A stretch of 64,000 nt of DNA, from contig NZ_QDDL01000011.1 of assembly GCF_003097315.1 (NCBI RefSeq), positions 62,001 to 126,000 on the forward strand, given 5' to 3'. This DNA is from Pelagibaculum spongiae (GTDB lineage: Bacteria > Pseudomonadota > Gammaproteobacteria > Enterobacterales > Pelagibaculaceae). A model generated the notes under the pieces. That model was given only the letters and a program-made list of their open reading frames with translations. It was not told where the DNA came from and searched no databases. Positions 28,364-38,523 of this stretch are shown piece by piece; within the stretch, counting starts at the first letter, position 1, and the number at the start of each line of letters is the position of its first letter. The translations under genes and the position numbers were made by a program.

Positions 28364-29197
28364 TTAAAGGGGCGTTATTGGGCCATAGTGTGAGCTACTC
28401 TTCCTTGAAAGCTCGCTTTGGGCAGCACCACTATCGGCATCGAGGACATCAAGAGGGTTTACATAAGGGCTAAATGCGCAATTAATTCTTATTGGATACG
28501 ATGCTGATGCTTCATATAGCAAAGCAGAAACATAATTATTTTCATGCGCAACACCAACGGTTTGCTCAATATATTGATAGCAGAACATTAACCTGAAATC
28601 CCTAGCCTGATCAATTGGCGCCACAGCCATTCCTGCTACGGGGTCAAAAAAACAAATTTTTTTATCATCGATAGCAAACAACACAAATTTAAAATTTTGC
28701 GAAGCAATAGGGATTTTTAGCATCACTGCTGAAAAAGCTTTATTTGGATTCAGCGGCACTGTCGATTCAAACGATGTACTACAGTGGCTTCTATATGATA
28801 TGATATGGTCACCCTCTAAATTTCTAATTACACGGAAACTTTTGTTTTCTTGGTAGTTTTTCTGCATTTTATTTATCTTAATATGCAGCTTGCTTTCACT
28901 AAGATCTTGTTCGTATTTTTCTATAAAAAAATTGCCAGTAAATATCCTAAGATCGCACTCCGCTGCAAGAAAAGCACTACACAACCCATAAGAATAAGCC
29001 AAGGCATCAAGCGTCGGGTTATAGGCGAAACTGCCACTCGAAAGAGTAACTTTAGGAACGAGAGTGTTGCTTGCAAAAGTACAGCCAGTCCAACCATATT
29101 TATAGCCGGTCTCGATCAAATGTTTCAAGACTTGCTGGTAGCTAGCTGGCGAAGCGGATGGAGCAACATTATTGCTACCTGCACTCGAAGTGTCCAT
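28364..29197 (-). CDS. YopT/C58-like putative cysteine protease (paralogue A), possibly inactive
   Basis: 277 residues from ATG 29195-29197, with AAGGA ten bases upstream. Two blocks resemble papain-fold C58/YopT proteases: AYSYGLCSAFLA (candidate nucleophile Cys73) and KICFFDPVAG (Asp185). They match the blocks of the neighbour at 29650-30303 (LSFGLCAQFIA; HLCFFDPNAG). No His is found in the strand before the FFDP block, where paralogue B has His132, so this copy may be catalytically dead. The N-terminus is Ser/Pro/Ala/Asn-rich and the C-terminal tail Ser-rich, as in secreted effectors, but no signal peptide is seen. Family call is inference. Confidence 0.5.
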   Translation of the reverse strand: MDTSSAGSNNVAPSASPASYQQVLKHLIETGYKYGWTGCTFASNTLVPKVTLSSGSFAYNPTLDALAYSYGLCSAFLAAECDLRIFTGNFFIEKYEQDLSESKLHIKINKMQKNYQENKSFRVIRNLEGDHIISYRSHCSTSFESTVPLNPNKAFSAVMLKIPIASQNFKFVLFAIDDKKICFFDPVAGMAVAPIDQARDFRLMFCYQYIEQTVGVAHENNYVSALLYEASASYPIRINCAFSPYVNPLDVLDADSGAAQSELSRKSSSHYGPITPL

Positions 29198-29375
29198 GAA
29201 CAAAACATCCTTAAATTTTCTTCTAGTAAAGTAGATAATTTAAAAAACAGATAGAGATATGCTCACAAACTAATCGAATAAATTGTTGGCTTATATTTTT
29301 TTAATGATAAATACAGCCAGTAAATTGGAGTGAAGATTTACTGCTTGATTTATTAAATTTATTTGAGCGTTTGAT
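29198..29375. other. Upstream region of paralogue A, AT-rich, no gene seen
   Basis: The gene-free stretch upstream of paralogue A continues to 29649. This first 178-base part is AT-rich and should hold the paralogue A promoter; no convincing -35/-10 pair stands out by eye. The rest (29376-29649) holds the two gene relics described separately. Confidence 0.5.
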
Positions 29376-29480
29376 CACAATCGGAGCCGCAACCTTCAAC
29401 TAGCGGCAACACTACATTCCCGCTGAAACGCCATCGATATGTCTTGTTCAGCACCTTTGGTAGTGGTGACTGTGAATGCT
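29376..29480 (-). pseudogene. Relic of the ycgN 3' end
   Basis: This stretch aligns with the 3' part of intact ycgN (about 30425-30520). CGCAACCTTCAACTAGCGGC pairs with CGCAATCTTCAACCAACGGC, and CCATCGATATG is identical; CAGCACCTTT follows where ycgN has CAGCATCTTT. The reading frame is broken by indels. It marks the right end of the first unit of a tandem duplication. Confidence 0.8.
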
Positions 29481-29524
29481 CCTGCGACAACCTTCAGCCC
29501 CATGACAGCATTTAAGCAAGGTAC

Positions 29525-29648
29525 ATTTACAATCATCGCTGGCGATTCAGATTACGAAGACATGGTTCGCGCTCAAAATTAGCAAGAAATCTGCTGCCTG
29601 ATTTGAATCGGCAATAAAAATGCTGAGCTATTTAAATAATCTAGAATT
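29525..29648 (+). pseudogene. Relic of the fadE 3' end and terminator
   Basis: It repeats the last codons and terminator of fadE (28241-28360). ACGAAGACATGGTTCG is identical, then GCAAGAAATCTGCTGCCTGA, including the fadE stop codon, then GCAATAAA and a decayed CTATTTAAATA hairpin. Relative to fadE there is a deletion in the CAATACCAAAAAAAGCAG stretch. No start codon is attached; it is untranslated debris marking the left end of the second duplication unit. Confidence 0.9.
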
Positions 29649-29649
29649 T

Positions 29650-30303
29650 TTATTCATCATCACCCCAATCACCCTGCATTTTCATTAAAAAATAGATTGG
29701 GTGAGCTGTTGATTTAAGAAGCAAGTAATCAACACTAACTCCTGATTTTATCTGGTAATACTTACGGACATATTGACGAGAAATAATTTCAATAGTACTT
29801 TTCACTGAACTACTATTTGGCACATCAACTTGAATGCAACCAGCATTTGGATCAAAAAAGCACAAGTGTGTATTACTTAGCACGTAAGCAAAATACCGAC
29901 CCATTAAGTGAACAATAACTGGAACACCATCTACAAGAGCCTTATCAATAACACTGAGACTTGGCAGGCTTGCTACACAGGCTCCAGAAAACTCACCCAT
30001 TTTTCCGGAAAATATAGTCATACCCGCCTTATCAACTAATTTTTGATACTGATGCCCCTTAGTAAAAAAACTCTTGGATTGCTCTCCAGGATTTGAGGCG
30101 ATTTTAAATCGTGCAAAATTACAGTTATGAGCGATAAATTGAGCACATAACCCAAATGATAAATCGATACTTACTGTTTCGCCTGACTGAATTTTTTTCT
30201 CAAGCGCTTGCTGAACATACCCAACAAATGGCCACTTGTTAGATCCAGCTAGCTCAGCAAGCATTTGCAAAGCAGTTTGAGGAGATTCAACATAATCCGC
30301 CAT
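29650..30303 (-). CDS. YopT/C58-like putative cysteine protease (paralogue B)
   Basis: 217 residues from ATG 30301-30303, preceded by AAGGA at five bases. Candidate catalytic positions: Cys53 in LSFGLCAQFIA, His132 in VPVIVHLMGRYFAYV and Asp151 in HLCFFDPNAG. The FFDPNxG block is characteristic of YopT-type (C58) proteases. Its stop codon lies as close to the decayed fadE hairpin as paralogue A's does to the real one, the expected result of tandem duplication. No signal peptide or membrane span. Activity and target are unknown; the His assignment needs structure modelling. Confidence 0.5.
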   Translation of the reverse strand: MADYVESPQTALQMLAELAGSNKWPFVGYVQQALEKKIQSGETVSIDLSFGLCAQFIAHNCNFARFKIASNPGEQSKSFFTKGHQYQKLVDKAGMTIFSGKMGEFSGACVASLPSLSVIDKALVDGVPVIVHLMGRYFAYVLSNTHLCFFDPNAGCIQVDVPNSSSVKSTIEIISRQYVRKYYQIKSGVSVDYLLLKSTAHPIYFLMKMQGDWGDDE

Positions 30304-30383
30304 AACAATCCTTGTTTTTCTAAGTAAGCGAAGTCTAGCCAAAAAAAACGCCAGCCGAAGCTGACGTCATTTAATAGCAAAAC

Positions 30384-30887
30384 CTAATCACCATCTGGCA
30401 GATCAATAATATAACTTTCCCAATCATCCGGGTCGCAATCTTCAACCAACGGCAACATCCTCACTGAAATACCATCGATATGCGTTGTTTCAGCATCTTT
30501 AGTAAGCAGCGGGTGCCATTGCGGCAAACCTTTACCTTCTTGTAACCGACGATAAGTACAGGATGGCGGCATCCAAGTGAGATGTTCTTGCAATAATTTT
30601 GGGGTGATTTTCAAACAGTCAGCGCGAAAGTTCTGGCGATCACCGTAATTGGTACAGCAGCCCGATTTTTTATCTAACCGCGAACAATGAATCGTGGTGT
30701 AGTAAATATCACCTTGGTCTTCATCTTCTAATTTATGTAGACAGCACAATCCACAGCGGTCACACAATGCTTCCCACTCTGCATCATCCAAACTTTCTAA
30801 TGGCAGCTGCCAGAACTTCTCTCTCAACGATTTAACACTCCGTTCATTTGCCGAAATTACACTTTTGTTGTTGCGGCCAATCTTCAA
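30384..30887 (-). CDS. ycgN: YcgN/YkgJ-family cysteine-cluster protein
   Basis: 167 residues. The N-terminal region CDRCGLCCLHKLEDEDQG, and further cysteines in HCSRLDKKSGCCTNYGDR, the RADCLKI region and PPSCTYRRL, form the cluster typical of UPF0260/YcgN, thought to bind zinc or an Fe-S cluster. The start overlaps the upstream acetyltransferase gene by 44 bases, and no better start exists in frame. YcgN beside YcgL is a known gammaproteobacterial arrangement. Its 3' end is the source of the relic at 29376-29480. Confidence 0.9.
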   Translation of the reverse strand: MKIGRNNKSVISANERSVKSLREKFWQLPLESLDDAEWEALCDRCGLCCLHKLEDEDQGDIYYTTIHCSRLDKKSGCCTNYGDRQNFRADCLKITPKLLQEHLTWMPPSCTYRRLQEGKGLPQWHPLLTKDAETTHIDGISVRMLPLVEDCDPDDWESYIIDLPDGD

Positions 30888-31368
30888 ACTTCTGGGTCAT
30901 GTCATCAAATACTCGGCCCTGAAGCCGATATTTAGTTTGACCTTCAATCCGCTCGGCGCCATAAGCATCGTAAGCTCTCAAGGCTTCAGCATTGGCATTT
31001 CTAACCGCCCACTCCACTCGAAAGTAGCCTCGAGATTTAGCAATTGCAGCTAAATTACACAGCATTTTATAACCCACGCCTGCACCACGAGCTTCCTGCG
31101 CAACATAAATGTTGTCCATATAAATACCTGGCAAGCAAGCGTAGGTTTTAAAGGTTTGATAAAAAATGGCGTAGCTAACGACTACACCATCTAACTCACC
31201 GACAATCACTTCGGCCGTTGGCCAAGGGCCAAACAAAGCAGCACGCAAGCGCGCGCAATCAATGCTCAATTCATGCTCTAGGCCTTCATATGCAGCCATG
31301 TCATGAATCATGCTAAAGATTGAATCCAAATCAGCAGCTTTTGCCCAGCGAACTTGCAAATCAGCCAT
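30844..31368 (-). CDS. GNAT-family N-acetyltransferase
   Basis: 174 residues with a full GNAT domain: acetyl-CoA loop VAQEARGAGVGYKML (about residues 94-108), preceded by the beta-4 strand IYMDNIYV and followed by WAVRNANAEALRAYDAYGAERI. This pattern resembles the spermidine/diamine acetyltransferase-like branch, but the substrate cannot be told. It overlaps ycgL by eight bases upstream and ycgN by 44 bases downstream, so the three form an operon. Confidence 0.9.
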   Translation of the reverse strand: MADLQVRWAKAADLDSIFSMIHDMAAYEGLEHELSIDCARLRAALFGPWPTAEVIVGELDGVVVSYAIFYQTFKTYACLPGIYMDNIYVAQEARGAGVGYKMLCNLAAIAKSRGYFRVEWAVRNANAEALRAYDAYGAERIEGQTKYRLQGRVFDDMTQKFEDWPQQQKCNFGK

Positions 31369-31654
31369 ATAAATTATCTCCTCCTTGAATCTGAATAGGG
31401 TTCAGCCCCTGCGGAGGCTGCTGCAGGTAATATCCATTCGCCTGCAAATTACCGATGACCTTTTCTACAGGTACTCGCGCCAGCTTACGCTCAGGCGTTA
31501 GCTGTAAATTCATCACGTGCGTTGGCGTACCAAACAGTTTTAACAGCGCCTCAGGAACGCGGGAGAAATCATCCTCCTGCTCGACATAGAGATACATTTC
31601 CTGTTTCTTGCTACTGCGATAAATGGCACATGCTTTTACTGCTGACTGATTCAT
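31361..31654 (-). CDS. ycgL: YcgL-domain protein
   Basis: 97 residues of the YcgL (DUF709) family: CAIYRSSKKQEMYLYVEQ, then DDFSRVPEALLKLFGTPTHV and a C-terminal NGYYLQQPP. Such proteins are small, cytoplasmic and of unknown function; in other gammaproteobacteria they sit next to rnd or minC. It starts 29 bases from the divergent minC. Confidence 0.9.
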   Translation of the reverse strand: MNQSAVKACAIYRSSKKQEMYLYVEQEDDFSRVPEALLKLFGTPTHVMNLQLTPERKLARVPVEKVIGNLQANGYYLQQPPQGLNPIQIQGGDNLYG

Positions 31655-31683
31655 CTATGAATTGTCCCCGGTTCTTGTGATGT

Positions 31684-32376
31684 GTGGCTGAAACCGTTAT
31701 AACCCAAAACCATGACCGGACTGTCTGCCAAAATGCCATGGAACTTGATCTGAAAGCCAGCGTCTTTCCGCTGAGTGTTGTCAAACTGAATAGCCTCGAT
31801 TACCCGCAACTTGCGCGTATTCTCGAACAAAAGCGCGCAATGGCGCCTGGCTTTTTCAATTATACCCCAGCTGTGCTGGATCTTCAGTCGATTGATGAAG
31901 CACCTGATTTCAATAAACTCAAACAGTTACTCACCGAATCTGGCATGGTGCCGGTCGCAATTCACAATGCTTCCGAGCAACAAAAAGCCGATGCCAGCCA
32001 ATGCGGACTGGCCATACTAACAGCCAGCCAGAGCACCAACCAGAAACAGAGTCAACCGAGCGTCAAATACATTGAACAGCCGGTGCGAAGTGGCCAACAA
32101 ATCTACTTCCCCGGCGATCTGATCATCTGCGCACCGGTGGGTGCTGGCGCTGAAGTGATCGCTGATGGCAATATCCATATCTATGGTGCTTTGCGCGGCC
32201 GAGCTTTAGCTGGTGCCAAAGGCAATCGTTCGGCAAGAATATATTGCCAACAATTGAAAGCTGAACTGGTTTCTATTGCAGGATGTTTTCAAGTCAGCGA
32301 AGACTTTCCTGAGACAGAAAACAAAACCGTTGAAATAAGGCTTGCCGAAGATCGTTTGCAGATGCGCACACTTTAG
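31684..32376 (+). CDS. minC: Septum site-determining protein MinC
   Basis: Inhibitor of FtsZ polymerisation that keeps division at midcell. 230 residues from GTG 31684, or 213 from ATG 31735 (MELDLKASVFPL), which matches the start of MinC homologues better; neither has a strong Shine-Dalgarno. An N-terminal FtsZ-inhibiting domain precedes a C-terminal beta-helix that binds MinD (GDLIICAPVGAGAEVIADG, GALRGRALAGAKGN). It is followed by minD and minE. Confidence 0.94.
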   Translation: MAETVITQNHDRTVCQNAMELDLKASVFPLSVVKLNSLDYPQLARILEQKRAMAPGFFNYTPAVLDLQSIDEAPDFNKLKQLLTESGMVPVAIHNASEQQKADASQCGLAILTASQSTNQKQSQPSVKYIEQPVRSGQQIYFPGDLIICAPVGAGAEVIADGNIHIYGALRGRALAGAKGNRSARIYCQQLKAELVSIAGCFQVSEDFPETENKTVEIRLAEDRLQMRTL

Positions 32377-32443
32377 TTACCATAGCGGCAAACCAAATTC
32401 GTGACATTTCTCACATCCTAATATCACACCAAGGGGTGACTCT

Positions 32444-33259
32444 GTGACCAAGATCGTTGTGGTGACTTCAGGCAAGGGGGGCGTAGGTAAAACTACGACC
32501 AGCGCCGCAATTGCAACCGGATTAGCGCGCAAAGGGCATAAAACCGCTGTAATTGACTTTGATATCGGACTCAGAAACTTGGATCTGGTAATGGGATGCG
32601 AACGTCGGGTCGTTTACGACTTCGTTAATGTAATCAAAGGTGAAGCAAACCTTCATCAGGCAATGATCAAAGACAAACATACTGATAATTTGTTTGTATT
32701 GCCGGCTTCGCAAACTCGCGACAAAGATGCACTCACCCGCGAAGGTGTTGAGCAAGTCCTAGACGACCTTTCCAAAATGGACTTTGAATTTGTAGTTTGT
32801 GACTCCCCGGCTGGCATTGAACGAGGCGCACTTATGGCGCTTTATTTTGCTGACATAGCCATTGTTGTCACTAACCCTGAAATATCTTCTGTTCGCGATT
32901 CAGACCGTATTTTGGGTATTTTACAGAGCAAGTCTCGCCGAGCTGAGCAAGGTGCCGAGCCAGTGAAGGAACATTTGCTGATTACACGCTATATGCCACA
33001 GCGCGTGGCTACTGGCGAAATGCTTTCAGTAGAAGATATTGAAGAAATTTTGTCTATTCCACTTTTAGGAGTAGTTCCTGAATCACTTGCTGTACTTAAA
33101 GCGTCTAACTCTGGCCAGCCAGTGATTCTTGATGATGCGAGCGATGCAGGGCAGGCATACGACGATACCGTTGAACGCTTCCTTGGATCAGAACTACCCT
33201 TTCGTTTCCTCAAGGAAGAAAAACAGGGCTTTTTAAGCCGGTTGTTCGGAGGTAAATAA
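32444..33259 (+). CDS. minD: Septum site-determining ATPase MinD
   Basis: Deviant Walker A ATPase that recruits MinC to the membrane. 271 residues from GTG 32444, with AAGGGG six bases upstream. The deviant Walker A SGKGGVGKTT is near residues 9-18, with DFDIGLRNLDLVMG after it. The C-terminal amphipathic membrane-targeting helix is FLSRLFGG. Its stop overlaps the minE ATG by one base. Confidence 0.98.
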   Translation: MTKIVVVTSGKGGVGKTTTSAAIATGLARKGHKTAVIDFDIGLRNLDLVMGCERRVVYDFVNVIKGEANLHQAMIKDKHTDNLFVLPASQTRDKDALTREGVEQVLDDLSKMDFEFVVCDSPAGIERGALMALYFADIAIVVTNPEISSVRDSDRILGILQSKSRRAEQGAEPVKEHLLITRYMPQRVATGEMLSVEDIEEILSIPLLGVVPESLAVLKASNSGQPVILDDASDAGQAYDDTVERFLGSELPFRFLKEEKQGFLSRLFGGK

Positions 33260-33528
33260 TGAGCTTTATGGATTATTTTCGATCGTCTAGCCCAAAAAAA
33301 ACGGCTTCAGTTGCTAAAGAGCGACTGCAGATTATCGTGGCCCACCAAAGAAATACCCGAGCCCAACGACCAGATTTCATCCCTCAATTAGAAAAAGAGA
33401 TCATCGAAGTCATTCGCAAATATGTTGCGGTTGATGATGAAATGGTGAAAATTGAAGTAGATAAAACCGGTAATTATTCGGTATTGGAAGTGAATGTCAC
33501 ACTGCCAGATCAGCCGGCTGGTTCTTAG
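33259..33528 (+). CDS. minE: Division topological specificity factor MinE
   Basis: 89 residues: an N-terminal MinD-binding and membrane helix (MSFMDYFRS, RLQIIVAHQRNT) and a C-terminal dimerisation domain (IIEVIRKYVAVDDEMVKI). Drives pole-to-pole oscillation of MinCD. Its start is coupled to minD (TAATG). Confidence 0.97.
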   Translation: MSFMDYFRSSSPKKTASVAKERLQIIVAHQRNTRAQRPDFIPQLEKEIIEVIRKYVAVDDEMVKIEVDKTGNYSVLEVNVTLPDQPAGS

Positions 33529-33542
33529 CTTTAATAGACACT

Positions 33543-33577
33543 AAAAAGCCCCAAAAAATTAATTTCGGGGCTTTTTT
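33543..33577 (+). terminator. Intrinsic terminator between minE and fadD copy 3
   Basis: AAAAGCCCC pairs with GGGGCTTTT around an A/T loop, ending in six T. Its A-rich left flank would also serve the convergent ligase gene on the minus strand. Confidence 0.85.
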
Positions 33578-33603
33578 GTGCTCTAAATCAATCGGCTGTA
33601 ACG

Positions 33604-35289
33604 TTAGGCAGCCTTATCTTCATCTCGCAATTCACGGCGAATAATCTTACCCACATTAGTTTTAGGTAATTCTTCGCGGAATTCGACATGTCTCGGCACT
33701 TTATAGCCAGTCAGATTTTCTTTACAGAATGCAATGATTTCTTTTTCGGTAACTGACTCACCTGGCTTGCGAGCAATAAACAACTTAACTGATTCACCCG
33801 AACGCGCGTCTGGAACACCTATTGCGGCAACTTCCAATACTGAAGGATGCATTGCAACCACATCTTCAATCTCATTCGGATAAACATTAAAACCAGAAAC
33901 TAAAATCATGTCTTTTTTACGGTCAACAATTCTGAAAAATCCTTTTTCATCCATTGCCGCTACATCACCGGTTAATAACCAGCCATCTGGCGTGATGGTT
34001 TCAGCTGTTGCTTCTGGGCGATTCCAGTAACCTTTCATTACCTGAGGACCACGAACACAAAGCTCGCCTGGCTCACCTTGCGGTACTTCGTTGAAATCAT
34101 CATCTCGAATACTAATTTCGGTCGAAGGTAACGGCAAACCAATTGTGCCGTCATAAGCTTCTTTATCTAATGGATTAATGGTAACAGCCGGGCAAGTTTC
34201 GGTCAGGCCATAAGCTTCCAGCAAAGTAGTGCCGGTAACCTGCTGCCATTTCTCTGCCACTGAACGCTGTGCTGCCATACCGCCAGACAATGTCAGTTTC
34301 AATTTACTAAAGTCGACATCTTTAAAATCTGGATGGTGCAACAAACCATTAAATAGGGTATTCACTCCAGTAATTGCCGTCATGCCGCTATTTTTAATAG
34401 CCTTAATGAAGGTGCCAATATCACGTGGATTAGTGATTAAAATATTACGACCACCCAGCATCATCATGGTCAGGCAATTCGCGGTCAGTGCGAAGATATG
34501 ATAAAGCGGCAAAGGCGTTACGATGACAATTTGCCCATCGCTTAGCTCGCTTAAATACGGGCCGATCCAGTGCCGAGCCTGGGTCACATTAGCCAAAATA
34601 TTACAGTGAGCTAATACCGCACCCTTAGCTACCCCTGTTGTGCCACCGGTATACTGTAAGAAAGCGATATCATCCGGCTCAATATCCACCGGCTTAAATA
34701 CCATACTCTTGCCGCGATTAAGCGCATCTTTAAAACGAATTCTGCCTGGCAAATCAAAAGCTGGCACCATTCGTTTTACATACTTAACCACAGAATTGAT
34801 CAGGACTGATTTAGGGAAATCCAGTAAATCACCCAATTGTGTCGTAACGACATTACGAATTGGCGTGTCTTCGATAACCTTCTGCAAAGTGTGGCAAAAG
34901 TTTTCAATAATAATGATTGTTTCAGCGCCAGAGTCACGCAACTGATGTTTTAACTCTCGAGCGGTATAAAGCGGATTTACATTCACCACCACCATGCCCG
35001 CACGCAAAATACCGAATAATGCCACCGGGTACTGAAGTAGGTTTGGCATCATAATCGCTACGCGATCACCCTTACCCAAACCAAGACCATGCTGTAAAAA
35101 CGCAGCGAAATCAGCTGTTTTTTGCTCCAGCTCACCATAGGTCATTGTTTGACCAATATTAGTGAAGGCACCTTGATCGGCGTGATCTCGGGTACTTTGA
35201 AGGAACACATCGACAAGCGTTCGATGCTGGCCGAGGTCTATCTCCTCAGGAACACCTTCTGGGTAGGATTTGAGCCAGAGTTTTTCCAC
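33604..35289 (-). CDS. fadD: Long-chain fatty acyl-CoA ligase (FadD type, copy 3)
   Basis: 561 residues, GTG start at 35287-35289 with AAGGAG six bases upstream. [42 protein letters not shown] and [13 protein letters not shown] are the ANL/FACS motifs. It is clearly paralogous with the copy at 10187-11875 (same length, opening GVPEEIDL against GVPAAIDF, shared [16 protein letters not shown]). In Pseudomonas two adjacent fadD genes occur; here they are 22 kb apart, flanking fadE. Confidence 0.94.
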   Translation of the reverse strand: MEKLWLKSYPEGVPEEIDLGQHRTLVDVFLQSTRDHADQGAFTNIGQTMTYGELEQKTADFAAFLQHGLGLGKGDRVAIMMPNLLQYPVALFGILRAGMVVVNVNPLYTARELKHQLRDSGAETIIIIENFCHTLQKVIEDTPIRNVVTTQLGDLLDFPKSVLINSVVKYVKRMVPAFDLPGRIRFKDALNRGKSMVFKPVDIEPDDIAFLQYTGGTTGVAKGAVLAHCNILANVTQARHWIGPYLSELSDGQIVIVTPLPLYHIFALTANCLTMMMLGGRNILITNPRDIGTFIKAIKNSGMTAITGVNTLFNGLLHHPDFKDVDFSKLKLTLSGGMAAQRSVAEKWQQVTGTTLLEAYGLTETCPAVTINPLDKEAYDGTIGLPLPSTEISIRDDDFNEVPQGEPGELCVRGPQVMKGYWNRPEATAETITPDGWLLTGDVAAMDEKGFFRIVDRKKDMILVSGFNVYPNEIEDVVAMHPSVLEVAAIGVPDARSGESVKLFIARKPGESVTEKEIIAFCKENLTGYKVPRHVEFREELPKTNVGKIIRRELRDEDKAA

Positions 35290-35636
35290 TTTCTGCTCCT
35301 TTCTCGTTATTTTTTTAGCTCGCTTTTGCGAGTCTGTTTATTCAGTTCAGGAGTTTTTTACAACCTGACAAGAGACATGAACCACCACAGCAAAATGTCA
35401 GCTTTATAGCTATAACTCAGATGCAATTTAGAAATCACTACCTAGATAGCTTTATTTATATGAGCTGATCAATAGTCGTAACCAATAACAATAAAGTCTG
35501 CTGGTGGCCTACACTGCCGAGAGACTAACCTGTCGGTCAGATTCCTGCAACAAAAGTGATAAGTTATTACAATGCTAAATCGCTGTACCATGTGGCGCTA
35601 CAGGCATAAAATGCTGCGAATCTTTGGAGGGATACC
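35290..35636. other. Intergenic region between divergent fadD and yfaZ-like gene
   Basis: 347 bases that must hold two divergent promoters. An imperfect palindrome ACCTGTCGGTCAGAT at about 35528-35542 could be a regulator site, but matches no operator I can name with confidence. No small gene seen. Confidence 0.4.
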
Positions 35637-36203
35637 ATGAAAAAACTTAAGCTAGGATTTTTGTCTTTATTACTGTTACCCGGCGTCACTTTAGCCAGCC
35701 CGGAAATCAGTTTAGGTCTATCAGACCACAGCCTCTCTTTTGCAGTGAGCCAATCTGGCTCCGAAGGGCAATGGGCCTTTGCTTCTGCCCAAATAACTGA
35801 TGATGAACATAAGTTGCGACAAGCAGAAGTGGGACTTGGCGTAGCAGAGTCATTGAGTGATCAGGTAGCGGCGGGTGTCGGTTTGGTGGCAATGGCGCAA
35901 ACTTTTGATGCCCAGAACACAGACTTCGATGGTATTGCACTAGCGGTTCGCCTTTCAACTGAGTTAAAAATCCCCGGTCAGTTAGGTTTATTGGCAGCCG
36001 CTTCTATCGATTATGCACCCGGCATTACCAGCATTCAGGATCTGGATAGCTACCAAGCATTTCGTGCATCAATTGCCTACCCATTGCTGAGCCGAGGAAC
36101 CATTGGCTTGGGGTATCACAATATTCAAAGCGAAACTGACTCAGCTGAAGATGATGTTACGGTTGATGAAGCCGTTACACTCCAGCTAAGCCTGCAGTTT
36201 TAA
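35637..36203 (+). CDS. YfaZ-family outer-membrane beta-barrel protein
   Basis: 188 residues with a signal peptide (MKKLKLGFLSLLLLPGVTLAS) and short alternating amphipathic strands of a small beta-barrel. The C-terminal residue is Phe, preceded by alternating hydrophobics (LQLSLQF), the outer-membrane insertion signal. The YfaZ family matches in length and in SDHSLSFAVSQSG-type opening. The start has GGAGGG seven bases upstream. Function of the family is unknown. Confidence 0.8.
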   Translation: MKKLKLGFLSLLLLPGVTLASPEISLGLSDHSLSFAVSQSGSEGQWAFASAQITDDEHKLRQAEVGLGVAESLSDQVAAGVGLVAMAQTFDAQNTDFDGIALAVRLSTELKIPGQLGLLAAASIDYAPGITSIQDLDSYQAFRASIAYPLLSRGTIGLGYHNIQSETDSAEDDVTVDEAVTLQLSLQF

Positions 36204-36208
36204 ATCGA

Positions 36209-37078
36209 TTAACCTGTTTTTAAAACATCTTGCGGTGACAAAAACTGGTTAATCAGTTCAGCGACTTGCTCCGGGTAGTCCATATGCAAATGATGGCGCC
36301 CGGGCAATTCCAGATGTGTCAGATCAGCCACTTGCTCTAACCGCGTCTGCGGCGTAATGCCTTTCCAAAGCTCGTCATCAATTGCAGTGATTAGCAAAGT
36401 TTTTGCGCTGATCGCAGTTAAAAAACCGGCTACTTGAGCCTCACTCATTCGCCAAGGCGATGGTAATCTCAAGCGGCTATCACTACGCCACTGCCAGCCT
36501 TCCATGCCTAACTGCAAACCCCGTTCAAGCAACAATCTGGCAGAAGATTCTTTCATCGGTGATGCTTGAACCCTGGCGCGTATCGCTTTATCTAATGCTA
36601 TAGAACGTTTTTTGGCACTGGAGGCAAACCGCTGCGTCACTGATTGAGCCAACAGTGCCGGTAAATCATTTTCATCAATTGATAAAGGCCCTAGCCCTTC
36701 AATTAATAGTAATTTATCAACACGATCAGCAAAGGTACCGGCAAATAAACTGGCAATGCCCGCCCCCATCGAATGGCCCAAAATTGAAAATTTCGACCAG
36801 CCAAGGAACTCAGCAATCTGATAAACGTCCGCGACATAGTCAGTGAAATGGTACAAGGCATGCTCTGGTCGATGATCAGAACGACCATGACCCGGTAGAT
36901 CTATCGCAACCACAAAGTAATTGTCGATTAATGGTGCTAAGGGACGAAAACTATTGGCATTGTCCAACCAACCATGAATTGCTAACAAAGGAGGGTCAGC
37001 AGGATCACCCCAGCAGAGTGCTTTCAGGTTAGTGTGCGCCAACTTCAGTGTTTTTGATAAAGGGCCTGTTTCGTTCAT
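36209..37078 (-). CDS. Alpha/beta hydrolase
   Basis: 289 residues; HGWLDNANSF forms the oxyanion region, DLPGHGRSDHR follows, and the nucleophile elbow GHSMG is at residues 101-105 (Ser103). The C-terminal His is in LPGRHHLHMDYP. Resembles cytoplasmic esterases of the RutD/MhpC-like branch. Substrate unknown. It is convergent with the YfaZ gene, separated by only five bases. Confidence 0.88.
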   Translation of the reverse strand: MNETGPLSKTLKLAHTNLKALCWGDPADPPLLAIHGWLDNANSFRPLAPLIDNYFVVAIDLPGHGRSDHRPEHALYHFTDYVADVYQIAEFLGWSKFSILGHSMGAGIASLFAGTFADRVDKLLLIEGLGPLSIDENDLPALLAQSVTQRFASSAKKRSIALDKAIRARVQASPMKESSARLLLERGLQLGMEGWQWRSDSRLRLPSPWRMSEAQVAGFLTAISAKTLLITAIDDELWKGITPQTRLEQVADLTHLELPGRHHLHMDYPEQVAELINQFLSPQDVLKTG

Positions 37079-37344
37079 GGAAAATCCCTCATGGCATAAG
37101 CACTTTGTTATCAGGAAACCCGTTTCGATGATTTACTTTTGATTTTTCAGCAATTGCAGCTTTTTCGCAATCATTCACCGATAACTACAGTGCACCAATT
37201 GCCAGCTTTTGAGTCAAGCATTGTCGATAACAAATTTAAAAAACTTACCCAATGGCTGAAGACTGGCAATTTAACCATTGAAACACTCAGCGTTAATTGC
37301 CACATTAACTTCATACCTGCCCATAAGACTGAAGAGCTATCCAC

Positions 37345-38500
<1,156 letters not shown>

Positions 38501-38523
<23 letters not shown>

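Noticed and set aside
29100-30525. CRISPR or insertion-sequence origin for the repeated segments
   Set aside because: The repeats are single copies of fadE and ycgN ends, with no spacers, inverted terminal repeats or transposase.
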